NCBI GenBank assembly: GCA_027943335.1
Contig: BSBK01009270.1
Span: 266,001-330,000, forward strand
Source of the DNA: Chamaecyparis obtusa
Taxonomy: Eukaryota > Streptophyta > Pinopsida > Cupressales > Cupressaceae
Direction of reading: 5' to 3'
DNA length: 64,000 nt
Part shown: piece after piece, positions 47,110-59,482 of the stretch
Layout of the letters: every line of letters starts with the position of its first letter
Numbering within the stretch: the first letter of the stretch is position 1
Notes under the pieces: generated by a model
What the model saw: the letters and a program-made list of their open reading frames with translations, nothing else
Told to the model about the DNA's origin: nothing
Database searches by the model: none
Translations under genes and position numbers: made by a program

Positions 47110-48430
47110 GTTAAAAAAAGAAAAATAAACTTCATTTGATGACTTCTTTTTTGTGCAGGCGGGAGCGGGTGGGCGAACAAGAGAATTGAACCATTACTCT
47201 ATTTTCACAATTTTCCCACTAGTCTATCACTATGTTTTTGAAGGTTACAACCCTTAGACTTTACGCAGACTCTCAGTAACCTGTTTTGAATCACAAAATA
47301 AACAATACACTTTCTTCAATGCCCTCGACTGTCACAAGAACTCATGACCAGAGTTGATCAGGCTTGGCATGATTCAACTAGAATTCTCTAAAGAGATTGG
47401 AAAGTGATCACTGCTTTATAGTTTCAACTACGAGGTTACAAATTCTGCACATTCTCCTTTTATTTTCTAATACATTCTTGCCCTTTTGTTAATAAACTGT
47501 TTACATTTTCTAAGTGCTACATCAAACCTTTAACATACACATTCTGCTCCACGTTACAGTTGTGGTTCTAAACTTATTGTTTGTATGTCATTTACTCCCC
47601 AATATGGATTTCGAGTCTGTTCCCTTCTCATATGAGTCCACTGGTAAATTTTACAATGTGTGTCTGCTAGGGCATCACCAAATTGTACCCGATTAGGGCA
47701 TCACTGTCTAGAAGCAATGGTGGCTTCTCCCACAATCTGAGTGTTAAAATTAACAATATTTAAGGTCATTCCCCACATCTCATTCATTGAATGTTGATAT
47801 GAGACTACGGGTGCCGACCACTATGCATTATAAGTGCGACGGTGTATTCACCAGTCGACTGGACCGAAAGACAAATTCAAACTCTATTTTCAAATGAAAC
47901 ACGGCTAATAAAATTGACTATTTACCATACACACATCTGACTGTTATCAGAGTGTTCGGGTTTACAGAATGATGTATTCCATTTCTTGCCAATTTGAACA
48001 GACTTGCGGTTCACGTTATGCTCAATACATTGTATGCATAAAACCAGTCTAAAACAGAGAACAACTATTTACTGCTAACCTTTTAATTTTCAAAATAGAA
48101 TGCAACGAACATCTAATTTGTAAACATGACAATGACCAGTTGCGAGCCCCAAAAGTCTTTTTAACTCAAATTGCAGTTTTTTTTTTCTATTCATATGCTG
48201 CTTCCTAGACCTCTGTCCCAATCCCAACGATTGGACATTCAAATAAAAGAAAAGTTTCTGCAAAACGGTCCCAACAGTTGGGAAAACCGATTGCAATAAC
48301 AAACAAAACAAAACTGCCAAGTAACAGCTAACCATCGATTAAACAAAATGGACTGTTCTAAACAAACAACCGATGGTAAACACTAAAGATGACCACAACC
48401 AAAACAAACAACCGATGATATATATTCTAT
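47110..48430. other. CACTA 2 left interior, no recognised gene
   Basis: Only chance ORFs. 47395-47720 is a diverged direct repeat of about 50750-51030 (shared phrasing: 'actacgaggttaca', 'gttgtggtt', 'ttagggcatc'). Confidence 0.45.
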
Positions 48431-50060
48431 TGTTTAGCTTCAATAATGGAGGCAGCCCTAGATAAGATAACTACTATCATCCACAAATTGTTGTTGAGTC
48501 TCAGTAGGTAGGGAGGAAGCAATTTTGACACATTTAAGGAGACAAAAATCTTAAAGTCTAGTATTGTTTCTCCCTAGAGCTTCAACAACATGAATTAAAA
48601 GGTAGGGAGATAAAGGGTCACCTTTACTCAGACCCCTTCCATGAGAAAAAATAACCTTTAGGAGAGTTTTTAGCAAAATAAAAAGGGAGGGAGTAGTGTA
48701 GCAGGCTTCCAAAAATTTTAGAAATCTTTCTCCAAATCCAAACTTTTTGAGGATCTCTACCATAAAAGGCCATGAGACCTGATCATAAGCCTTGGATATA
48801 TCAATTTTTAAGACCATACCTGACTTCTTGATATAGTGCATTGAATGAATCAATTCATGAGTGGTAAACATAGCATCCATTATGTCTCTTCACTAAACAA
48901 ACCCTTTTTTATTCTAAGATACCAACTTATCTAAAACAAGTTTGAGTCTGAAAACTACTAGCTTGGATAGGATTTTGTTTATATTATTGTAGAGGCTAAT
49001 AGGGGTAAAATAATGCATAGTAGAAGCATCATCCTTTATAGGAATCAATGGGTTGAATGTAGCATTAATATATGGTTAAGGATTTTTCTTGATCTAAAAA
49101 AATCTCTAGTCATTTTTAAGATGTCCCTAGCCACAATATCCCAATGATCCTAGAAAAAAGCCAAGGGAAAACCATCCAAACCTAGAATCTTAAAATCCCT
49201 AAAGGAGAACACCACCTTTTTTATTCTATCCATAGTAACTAGTTTTTTAACATTTCTTTCAAGCCATCTTCAATCATTAAGTTTGGGGTAACCTCCAAAA
49301 ACTTGTCCATTTTAACCCTATCCACTTGAGTTTTTTTATTAAGGTGGGAAAAGAAGGAAATAACCTCAAAAACTATGTCCTCCTCCTTAGTCACAATAGA
49401 GGCATAATCTCCTATCATCTTTCTTATTATGTTTACTTATCTATGTTTCATAGTGGATTGGTAGAAGAGTTTAGTGTTTTTGCCTCTTTCTATTAGTCAT
49501 TGAATTGTGGACTTTTGTTTCAAGAAGACCTCCTCTTCTTTAGTGGTTTTAAACCATGGAACCCTCAAGTCTCTTTCTTTTTCATATATGTTATCATCCA
49601 TTCATCCCCTCTCTAATTGAGATTGGATATCTTTTAATTCTAGGGCAAGAGATTTTATCTTTTGAAAGATGTTCCCAAAAGATATTTTGTTGCATCCTTC
49701 GATGATGCCTTTGACTTTTTTAAGATTTTGAGGGACAATAAACATAGGATGCCCCTAAATGGGAGAGTTCTACCCATTAACAATTAATTTTTTGAAATCA
49801 AGATAGAATGATCCCACAATTTAATATCTAAAAGGGAAGGGATCTCTATTAGAATTATTATCTCAATTTATAAGTACAACATTGTGGTCTAAACCAGTTC
49901 TAGGAAGAACATTAAGGGAAAGTTGAGGAAGGATGTTACAATTACTAGAAATAAGGAGTCTGTCTATTTTAACTTGTATCAAATTATCTCCTTGTCTTCT
50001 ATTACCCCAAGTAAATTTAGCACCTTTAAGATCAATATCAATCAACCTAGAAATTCAAAA
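48431..50060 (-). pseudogene. L1-type LINE fragment: endonuclease end and reverse transcriptase
   Basis: Minus strand, N to C. FTWGNRRQGDNLIQVKIDRL (about 50010-49950) is the C-terminal part of an apurinic-type endonuclease (FTW.N.R.......IDR), followed by GLDHNVV. After a degraded 1-kb stretch, VLKIDISKAYDQVSWPFM (about 48815-48765) is RT block A with its Asp, then GRGLSKGDPLSPYLLIHVVE (about 48650-48590) and QQQFVDDS near 48495, the (F/Y)xDD active site. Sequence identity is lost soon after, so thumb, RNase H and tail are absent. It lacks ORF1 and the 5' part. Separate insertion from the LINE at the left edge. Confidence 0.8.
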
Positions 50061-51899
50061 GAAATCAATAAAATCCACCATACTTTCAGAATAGTACATT
50101 TTGCCAATTTTGAGTATATACTTCACATTTTGCTCCTATTGTTCCTTCGGCTGATGTAGACAATATAGCATCGCATGTGGAGATTTTTGTGGAGATTCAA
50201 TATGGTCTTTTGAATCTTCCAGTTCTTTCATCTACTAAGGGTCTACAAACATGTTGATATGTAATAATCAATCCCCAATTTTCTTTGTTGGGTTTGGCAA
50301 GATTGGGTGTTCTTGTCTGATTTTTGAATAATTGTAATGCTGGTGCATTTTGAGTAGAGATAATTAGAAAATATTCATATATGCCATTATTCATTCTAAA
50401 TTTGATAATTACAAGCTAAAATGGCTTGTAACAGTCATAAGAATCACAAATAGAAAGGTTCCATTTTTTGGACAGCTTACTAGGAGTATCTCAGATCTGG
50501 AATCTTCTCTGTTTATGAATAGAATTTGAATAGCAATAAGAGTTTATTTTCAAAACTTAAATCCTCCACCCCAAGGCATGCAATTGAACATTAATGCAAT
50601 TTTCAAATGAAGGTGACCACAATTCAAATCAGGTTAAATATCATTCAAAGCAGCTTGCTACAGAGCAAGAGCAGCCCACTACTAACAAGTGTGTAGGAGA
50701 AAGTTGTAATCCTTCAAACCAGCACTCCAATTATAGTTATTCAAACAGATTGGATAAGTGATTAATGCTTTGGGAAATTTTGACTACGAAGTTACAGGTT
50801 CCATACTTCTCTGTTTACTTACTGTTGCAATTCTACTCCTTTCAACAATGAATTGTTTACTATTTCGGTTTCCAAATGCTGAATCATTCCTTATTTTCTG
50901 CATTCTATCCCACACTACTGTTGTGGTTATTCATCTAATCTCACTGTTGAATATCCAACTATTCCCAATTTAGGGCTTTGACTCTGTTCATTTTCATAAG
51001 TGTTTTACCCGGTTAGGGCATCGAAAATCTGTTGACTACACATGTAACTGATTTAGGGCCTCGTTATGTTCACAGACCCGAGCTTAACAAAATTCAAACC
51101 TTCCCACTTTCCAATCATAGTTGCGATGTTTCATCTAATTCACTGGTTCTACACAATGCATATACCCAATTAGGGCAATGACTGTGAAGCAAGTTTAACC
51201 ACTTTCCGCGGCTCTGAGCATGAAATTTTGTAACAAAATTACCCTAACTTGTCTCTCATCCTGCGGCATTGAAGTCTCGCAGTGAAGTTACAAGTTAGGG
51301 CATGATCTCATAGCCAAATTGACATAGTGGAATTGGGTTCGGATTGGCAGAGTATCATGTAAAAAAAATTTGAAACAATGTAATTGTTTCAAGCTAATCC
51401 AATTTATTTTTCTAATCCTTCTTTCAATGTCAAATATAATACAATGTTGAGATACTCTGATAAAACTAATAATAAGCATAGATATAATCATATTTTTCAA
51501 GTTCAACTAATTAAAAATGAAAAGTGAGACATGAGATAGTATATGAATAAAGGGTGAGAAGATGCATCCCTAGAAATGGTTGAAGACTAACTATAATGGA
51601 AGAAATGGCTCAAGGAGGACTAGGGACCTGATCTTTGCATATTTCACCTCTTGTGATTAACCTATAAAATTGTGTTTGAAGGGGTAGCTTGAAAACAACA
51701 TTGACATTTAAGTTGGGTAGTATAGCCCAAAAGACTTCCAAATTCTCTTGTTCCATGTTCATGTAGTTGGAATATATCTTTTGACCTTGAGACCTTGAAA
51801 CTTATATGCGATGCTCCTTTAATGTCCTAAATCTTATTTGTACAAGTGTCACATGTGTCTCTAAAAAACCAAATCACTTTATATTACTGTCTAAAGTGT
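50061..51899. other. Unassigned repeat-derived DNA
   Basis: No recognised coding sequence. 50750-51030 is a diverged direct repeat of 47395-47720. 'gttagggcatc'-type phrases recur at 51016, 51051, 51174 and 51296. Confidence 0.4.
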
Positions 51900-52140
51900 C
51901 AGTTTTTCTGTTGATGTCAAAGGGGTAGAAATGGAGTCAGAATCCTAGCAATTCAATGGGGGAGATAGGAAGTGTGTGGAACTTGAGGTGTTTTAGTTGT
52001 TTTAGACATGGGGAGTTAAGGCTCTTGACATATTAGATTTACAAAGTTGTGTTGATGAGCTAGCAAAATTTTGTTGTTTTCCATCATTTACAAAGGATGA
52101 GATTGTTAGACATTTTTTTGTCATTGATGTCAAATGAGTG
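51900..52140 (+). mobile_element. Relict copia 3' end and LTR start
   Basis: 'tttacaaaggatgagat' followed by TGTTAGACATTTTTTTGTCATTGATGTCAA (52087 onward) has the form of a copia polypurine tract plus LTR start. The phrase 'gtcattgatgtcaa' is also found in the copia LTRs of this window (11578, 24612). Downstream LTR limits are unclear. Confidence 0.45.
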
Positions 52141-53000
52141 ATGAAAAATGAGTTTTAAGAAGAGTCAACAAGTAGTAGTCATTGATGACAAGGTATCCAA
52201 AGTAAGTAAATTACTTTTCATGTCATGTCGGATTTGTTAATGTTACATTTTGAGTTACAATAGTAGTATTATGAGTTGCAGTGTTGGTGAAATCATTTAG
52301 CATGGGTCTATAACATCATGTTGCATTTATTCATGTTGGTGGAAGTGATCTAGAAGTTCGATTTAGAGTGTTTTGATAAAGTTACCTAGATAGTGAGCTT
52401 GTTCTTATAACTCTTTATAATCCATATTATCCAAATTTTTCAAATTTTATGTGTATCAGTTACCAAGTTTGAAATATAAGTATCGTGATGCTAGTGAACT
52501 TACTAGTTTGTTTTGCTAACTTGATGCAATAATAGATTGTGGTGTGTGCCCTCTAGATGTAGCATGTAGGTGACCGTTGGGAAAATTTGTGCCTATAATA
52601 GGATTCATGTGGCATTTCATATGCTTTGGTGTAGTTTGTGGGCTATTTGATATAACTTGTTATACATTTGAGACTAGCTTGTGTACATTATATATATATA
52701 TATATATATATCCCAAAATGTTAGAAATATATAAAAGTGTGTGCTTCATTATGAATCATCCAATTTGTATGAGTTGCGTAAAATTGTGAGTTACATTCTC
52801 AATCATTGAAAAGGTTATTTTGAGATCATTTGCTAAATAGTACAGGTCGCTAAAGGTTGATACTAATAGTATAATTTTCTACTATACATATTGGGGAAAA
52901 CTATCTCACATATCGCCATGTAGATCATGTGGCACATTCAAGTAAAGAAAATCTATGTTTTGTTCTTTTAAATTAATTTTTTGATTTATAGTTCTTTTAC
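52141..53000. other. Non-coding, with (TA)n microsatellite
   Basis: Probable continuation of the relict LTR. A (TA) run of about 12 units lies at 52688-52712. No convincing gene. Confidence 0.4.
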
Positions 53001-53037
53001 TTACAGAAATACTTGTAATTCAATAATATAAAATAGT

Positions 53038-53229
53038 GTGAATTTAATTCATGAAGTACTTATTGCAGCAGACCCCCCTTTAGCGCAGCGGCCTCCTGTT
53101 CCTGAACAGATGAGGAGGAGACACACGTTGGGATTAGAATCAATAGAGGAGGGGAATGATGAGGACATTGATCTTCCTCTTAGAAATTATATGATTAAAA
53201 AAAATAGCAAGAAACCCAAAAAGAAATGA
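53038..53229 (+). pseudogene. Exon-like C-terminal fragment, unknown protein
   Basis: GC-richer coding-like patch in AT-rich DNA: ADPPLAQRPPVPEQMRRRHT, LESIEEGNDEDIDLPL and a basic end NSKKPKKK, stop TGA 53227-53229. 'attgcag' at 53063-53069 could be a 3' splice site, so the true exon may start at about 53070. A last exon of a captured gene or of a transposon gene is plausible. Family not recognised. Confidence 0.35.
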
Positions 53230-53279
53230 TTGTAATTAACATTTATTGCTAATGAAAGAACATTGTCTTAATGGATGTA

Positions 53280-53526
53280 ATTTTGTACTAGTAATGTTGA
53301 TGAATGCTGTCTGTTAATATGTGTTAATGAATTATTCATGAATGTTGTGTGTTAATGAATTATTTATGAATGTTGTGTGTTAATGAATTTTATGTGTTAA
53401 TGAATGTTATCATGTGATTATAATGATTGAATGTTATATTTCAAAAATGGATGAATGAATGAATGAATGTTATTAAATGTTAATGGGGAATTTAGAGTGA
53501 TGTTAGGGGGGGGGGGGGGGGGAGGG
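53280..53526. repeat. Minisatellite, (GAAT)n and poly-G run
   Basis: A ~30-bp unit with core 'tgaatgttgtgtgttaatga' is repeated about three times with shorter variants (53285-53410). Then (GAAT)n at 53452-53468, and a run of G interrupted by one A at 53507-53526. Confidence 0.8.
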
Positions 53527-54919
53527 GCCAAATGAGCTTCCACCTTCATGTGGTTGGCCTTGTTTAGTAGAGAATATTAAACTATTCTCGAAACCAAGTG
53601 AAGCTCAAACTTTAAAGACAAGCTTAGAGTTTTTGATGCAAAGCCTTCTAATATCCCCTTAAGGAACCTTGTTCAACTCGAGGATTCAACAACGTCTTGG
53701 AATCCACTCAAGGAACTAGAGTTCAACTAGAGGATCAATAAGAAGTCCCTGACTTAAGGATATCAACCAAACACTCCTCTACAACAGGTTCACTTCCTTG
53801 ATTCATTTTAGACAACTTATCAATTCACTTTGTCCATGTTCCAATTTCCCTCTCCTTGGGAACACTCCTAATTCACCTTTCATGCAATCACCTCTTGATT
53901 TCTGTCTTCAATGATTCCCTTGATCCTTCTAAGGCTTCAAAAATACTCAAATAGCCTAACTAAGGAGTTCCAACCCCTACCAAGCATTAACTCTATCCCA
54001 ATCTTCAAAACTGCCTTTTCTAGGACTATCCAATTAGCCCTGTCCTACCAGTAAATTGCACTTTTCTCTAAAATTCCTCAAACACCATGGTGACTTCTTC
54101 ACCTTTCCAGATACCCTTTATTGAGTTCTTCAAACCCTGCTAATACCAACCCTTCAACTTGTGACTGTTGCACACTTCTATGACTGTCCCTATCAGCAAT
54201 TAGGCCTAATTAGCCCTCCTCTTCCAAAGAAACTCTTATTTACACTTACTCTCAACCTTCCAACCTTTATATAGTCTCAAGGCATCTAATAAACATTAGA
54301 ATTCCTCAATTAGTTTGACCCTCCAAGCTTTCCTAGATACTTTTTCATCAAACCCTCCCTTTAAGGGTTTCTAGCCTAGGGCTTCCTAGAAAAGACCCTA
54401 AATCAACTCACAAAACCTTTCTAATGGCTCAAACACCTTCAAAAAAACTCTCTCAATAATTTCCAACACTCAATTACCAATTCCACCCTCAACTTGTTCA
54501 TATTCACCACGTGGTGCTTCCCAAATGCACCCTTCACTGCCTGTTCAACAGTCACCTACTGTTCCTTTCTCCTTTCACTGACACCTGCATCCAGATCATG
54601 ATAAAAACATAATATTTATAGGCCTTAGTACCTCTCCCATAGGCGATTATTAGAACACAAACAATTACGGGTACTTTCCCCTTTTTAATCACAACAAAAG
54701 TTGACAGTTCCGATTTACATGGAGATCCAATTAGAATCAACTCTAACATACTTCACAGATTAAAAGCCCGCTGTTTAAGCTTTACACAGCTTGTTGCCTA
54801 TATATTGTAATTTGTAGTATGTACTTCATTCTATATATGAATAAGCCAGCTAGTTTGTTAATTAATGGCCCAATTTCTTTGAGAATTTGCCAGCCTTTTC
54901 AAAAGTATTTTTGTTTAGG
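53527..54919. other. Repeat-derived DNA, minus-oriented LTR-like family
   Basis: 53523-53608 matches 16517-16600 inverted. The C-rich phrases 'aattagccctcctcttcc' and 'ccaattagccctgtcc' recall, in reverse complement, 'ggagggctaattggggg' at 58015 and 'ggagggctactagcc' at 55511, so related repeats lie in both orientations. No gene seen. Confidence 0.4.
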
Positions 54920-55280
54920 ATGTCAAAGAGATATGAAGAAGAAGAAGAGAACTTATGTGAATTGAAGTGTCAAGAGGGTGGTATTTATCTTTTGACATTT
55001 GGAGGGCGTGACAAGCATGTGTAAGCTGCCTCACTTGCATTTTGAATTTTATAATTCTATCAAATTTATCTTGCTCATTTGGTTTCGCTTGTGCAGGTTT
55101 GGGCCTGGGGCAATCCAAAATATCAATGAAGCTTTGAATAAGGTATGAAAAGATACTCATAAATTCACAAGGTATGTGATATTTGTTGGGTCATTGTATT
55201 TCATTAAATCAATGGTTCTAAGGATAATTTGGCAGGTCGAGGGGGATAGAGATGCAACAGCTCTTGTCATAATGAATGAG
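54920..55280 (+). pseudogene. Enoyl-CoA hydratase/isomerase-like gene fragment, three exons
   Basis: Exon 1 (54920-55020) from ATG: MSKRYEEEEENLCELKCQEG then GIYLLTFGGRDKHV. Intron 55021-55096 (GTAAGC...TGTGCAG). Exon 2 (55097-55142): FGPGAIQNINEALNK. Intron 55143-55235 (GTATGA...GGCAG). Exon 3 (55236-55280): VEGDRDATALVIMNE, ending before a poor donor. All three phases join without a frame break. The order (short Cys/Glu start, 'LTL-G---H-' strand, helix, 'ALV--NEG' strand) matches the N-terminus of plant peroxisomal enoyl-CoA delta isomerase/hydratase-like proteins of fatty-acid beta-oxidation. The catalytic oxyanion region is absent. Retained introns indicate capture at DNA level. Confidence 0.55.
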
Positions 55281-55289
55281 GTGATTTCC

Positions 55290-58200
55290 ACCATTTTTAC
55301 AGGTTGGGTTGGATCATGAGAATAGTTATATAATTTGATAAGTAGGAATAGTTATATAATTTGAGACAGTCAAGATTATTGGCACACTTTCCAAAAAAGT
55401 TGATATTGGATTTTGGATATGTTATAGTTCTCCCAAAAGGGTATTTGGAATGCTAATTTTTTTGTAGGTTCATTTGGAGAAAAAATTGAGTTATTTGGGT
55501 TTGAACGCTGCTGGAGGGCTACTAGCCTATTAACTAGGCCTAATTAGCAGTTTTGGTGAATTTGTGTGTTTGGAGTTGTTTGAATGATAGAATCTGATTG
55601 AAACCTATTGAATCACCTTGTTTGACACATTTAACATCAACTTTGAAGATTTGGAGTCAGGTAACTGTGTTTGTGGGTTGAAGTGCTTTGAAGCCAATTG
55701 GAATCCTTGTGGGTTATTTATGAATTTGCCTAAGTCATTGTGAATCCATCACCTTTTGCATGCCACTCTGCATCATCTAAGGTGCATGTAGTATACCCTA
55801 AGATAGATAAATGTAAACCTTCTAAGGAAATACCTAAATGATGTTGGGAACTATCTTGAATTCAATTTTGAGGAAAACAAAATTATAATTATGACAAGGT
55901 GTTTATGAATAAGACAAATTTAGACAAGAATGACAAGCATCCAAGAAAAGGTGGACATGAAAAGAAGATAACTATATTTAAAGGAAGTCAAGATAATGTG
56001 CAAAGCCACAATAGGAATGTCCTCAAAAGATGTACCCTCTAATTTGGAAAATGACTCTAGAAAGTGTAATTCTTGACCCTAGGATGTGCAAGCTATGTTT
56101 TTAGATTTTTAGATTTTTTGAATCTAAGATGAGGACTATTCACTATGAAAATGACTAAGAAAGGTTATAAACTCTCAATATAAGAATGCCACTAAAATGC
56201 AAGGTATGAATTTATAATTTGCAAGGGTTTCCAATCAAAATATTCTAGATAAAGGAAAAATGATATATTTATGACCCATGCTATTTTGTTTCTCTATGTG
56301 GGACATTTTTTAGGACAAGTTTTGATGATTCATAAACACAAAAATCACACAATCACTTATGGCTGTAGGTATGACTGAAATGAAATGTTTTGTGTATATT
56401 CAGTAACTTTTTCAAGTTACAAGTTTTCACACTATCTTTCACAACAAAACACATAAACAAGTAGTCTAATATAAGGTCAAAATGGCTTCAATGAAGTATT
56501 TTACAACCATTACTTGGTAGTTAATTATCTCACATAGATGTATCAAACTACTAGAACTTAAAAGTCCTCTTGTAGGCACCTATGTTTTTTCCATTTTCTA
56601 GGTAATGTTGTCGTGTTAATGTAGATATATTTCAATAACACAACACCCTAGGACACATATTGGTGCAGGGGCACTTAACAAAACAACTAAGGACAATATG
56701 GTACTAGGTGAAGACAAGAGGGAAAAGGCATCTAGTCATGCCAATTGGGATATTCTAAGGCCAATAATGGCATACTGTAATGAACAAAGTACTTTGGAAG
56801 TCAAGAATTGTAAGGGTCCTGATAAAGCCCTATGGGCAACATAATGTAAAAATGGCCTAATGAGCCATAAGGGTAGCCTAGAGAGTAGTTTTATGTTTTG
56901 TCATATTTAATAAGGTCATTGAACCAATTTCAAGTCACTATTATGGGTCTAGGTGTTAAGAAAGTCATACAAAGCAAAGTTCATAATTTGAATTTTAAAT
57001 TCCAATGTTCATGATGATTTTAGAGGGAAAACCAAAACTAAGCAATTGTTTGATTAATTAGTCATCTCAACCAACTTTGGTCAGTTGGACAGTTGTATAA
57101 GGGTCTATATATGATGTCATGTCGAGATGAAACATGTTAAGCATTGTATGAATGGCAGAGTACAGAGATTGTATGGATAGTGACAATTTCAATAAGATTT
57201 CTGTGTTTCTTGCATATTTTTGAAGTCTCTTTGATGCAATAACTATTCATTCATGTCAGTATGATTCCTTTGTATAGTCTTTGATTAGTTTTAAGGTGCT
57301 TATTAATTCATTTGAAAAGATATATCTATTGTCTCGCAGAAAGTTCTATTTGTTTACATTGGTAATATGAATAAATGAAGGTTCCATTCCACTTTGTACA
57401 TTTACCTACTTCAAGGAATGGAACCTATGACTCTAACATGCCCTACTAATGCCAAATAAGAAAGAATGATGTAGATCTGCAGGTTGAAGAGAAAAAAATG
57501 CAAAGTTGATTAGTGTTTGGACAAGTTTAGGTACCCAAATACATGCCATGTGTAACACAGCCATACATCTGGCTGAACAAGGTATATATATTATTTGATA
57601 TTCTTCAATAACATGTTGAACTTATGGTGAATCATGAATTTTATGACCTGGAAGTAAGTGGAAGTGCTAGATTGGTGATACCCTAGGGTGTAGAGGGTTT
57701 GAAGGGTGAATTTGGGGTTTTATAGAAAATGAGAACATAAGGTGAAATTGGGTGTTGATTCATCTAATTAGACATAAAATATGAGTGTCCTATGAATTTG
57801 GTGACTTTTGGACACATATTTGGCATAGTTGCTTTGTAAACTCACATGAAATACACAAAAAAAAATTGAGACAGTCATTTTAAGGGCACAGTTTCCAAAG
57901 CAATGCATATTGATTGTTAAGTATGTTTTAGATCACCAAAAAGGGTACTTGGAATAGTTATTTGTTTGTAGGGTTGTTTTGAAAAGTTGTGAGAAAAATT
58001 GCAAAAACAGCTACTGGAGGGCTAATTGGGGGCTTAAGGCCTGATTGGCAGTTTCATGAAAGTTGATTACTTGGAGGCATTCAGAAGTTGAAAAGGGTTT
58101 GTAACCTATCAAATCAACCTTATTAATATATTTCCAATCAATCTTGAAGATATAGAGCGAGGGTTTGATGTTTTGTGGGTTAAGTGCTTTATAGCCTATT

Positions 58201-59470
58201 GGAATCCTTGTAGGTTTATTGTGCATTTAAACTAGTTTAAGTGGATCCATCACCTTTAGTTGTTTCACTCTGCATCACATATGATGGGGATTTTGGGGGC
58301 ATATTTTTCCATCCACCTTTACTAAAATAAGTTAATGATTTAGAGGTGAACTATGTCAAGATCCTTCTATTATTCTATATCTTATTTTTTTATTTTTCAT
58401 CGGTGACAAGAGAAACACCATAATTAACACCTAGATCACTACACTTACTACCCTAAAATGATGCAGTCACATATCTAATTCATCGTACTTAACCTCACAA
58501 ATCAACGCAAGTACCTTATTGAAGTGATACACTTATTTTCTTAAAATGATGCAACTGTAATTGTAAAAAACATGTTTGTCTTTAAAAAATTATATTTAGT
58601 ATTGTAAAATAATGCATTTGCAAACTAACCAACATTTCTATTCGATATATGAGAATTATCTCATCATTTGAATATGGATTGTGATTATAGGCATATATAT
58701 CATTTATCCTAATTATTTTGTAGAAGTAATTAGCTGTTGTTTATAGATTATTTAGGACTTCAATCTAAGATCTTTTATTTGTTTTTGAAGGCTTTTAATA
58801 ACACAGTTACTAACTTCTTAATTTGTGGGCCGTTCATCATTGGTTTGGTCATATTGCAGGTGCTTGGGTAACTAGCTTGGTCTTAGGTTTGATACCATGT
58901 TCAGTTGCTACATATAGACCAGCTAAGATTTGAATGCAAAACCTTTCATTTGTTGTTGGAGTGTTCTATTATTGAACTATAAAAACTGAAGAATGATATA
59001 TTATTTAACATAGATCAACACCCTTGTAAATGTTCAAAAAATATTTACTTTTACATATTGACTATTTTACTTGTATGCATATATAGATATATTTTACTTC
59101 ACGTGCACATCAAAGTGTAGGTAAAATGTAGTGGTAAAAATTATATGCTCCTGCATTTTTCATGATGTTTTTGGTTCACTTTGTTTAGATACCTGCTAAA
59201 TGCAATAATTAGCATAAAATGACATTTTCTTGTGTAAATTCAGCTTATATTTCAATCTATTTTTATGACTTATACCTAGAGATTCATTCCTAATCCCCAA
59301 ACAAATCAGATACAGTTTGGGATTATATATGTAGATGAGAACCTGACCTAAGTAAATTTTATGGTTATAGATTCCAACCATGACATATAAAATTCAAAAC
59401 TTATATTTAATAGTTAGTTGATCATTATTCTAGTCATTGCAAGTTGATCAAACACATGTTGTGGTTGATT
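55290..59470. other. Repeat-derived DNA without recognised genes
   Basis: About 55480-55790 and 57970-58280 are diverged direct copies (shared: 'tggagggcta', 'tggaatccttgtgggtt' or variant, 'ccatcacctttt', 'cactctgcatca'). Both look like LTR pieces. The remainder is AT-rich with no ORF of interest. Confidence 0.45.
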
Positions 59471-59482
59471 TACAGAGAACTA

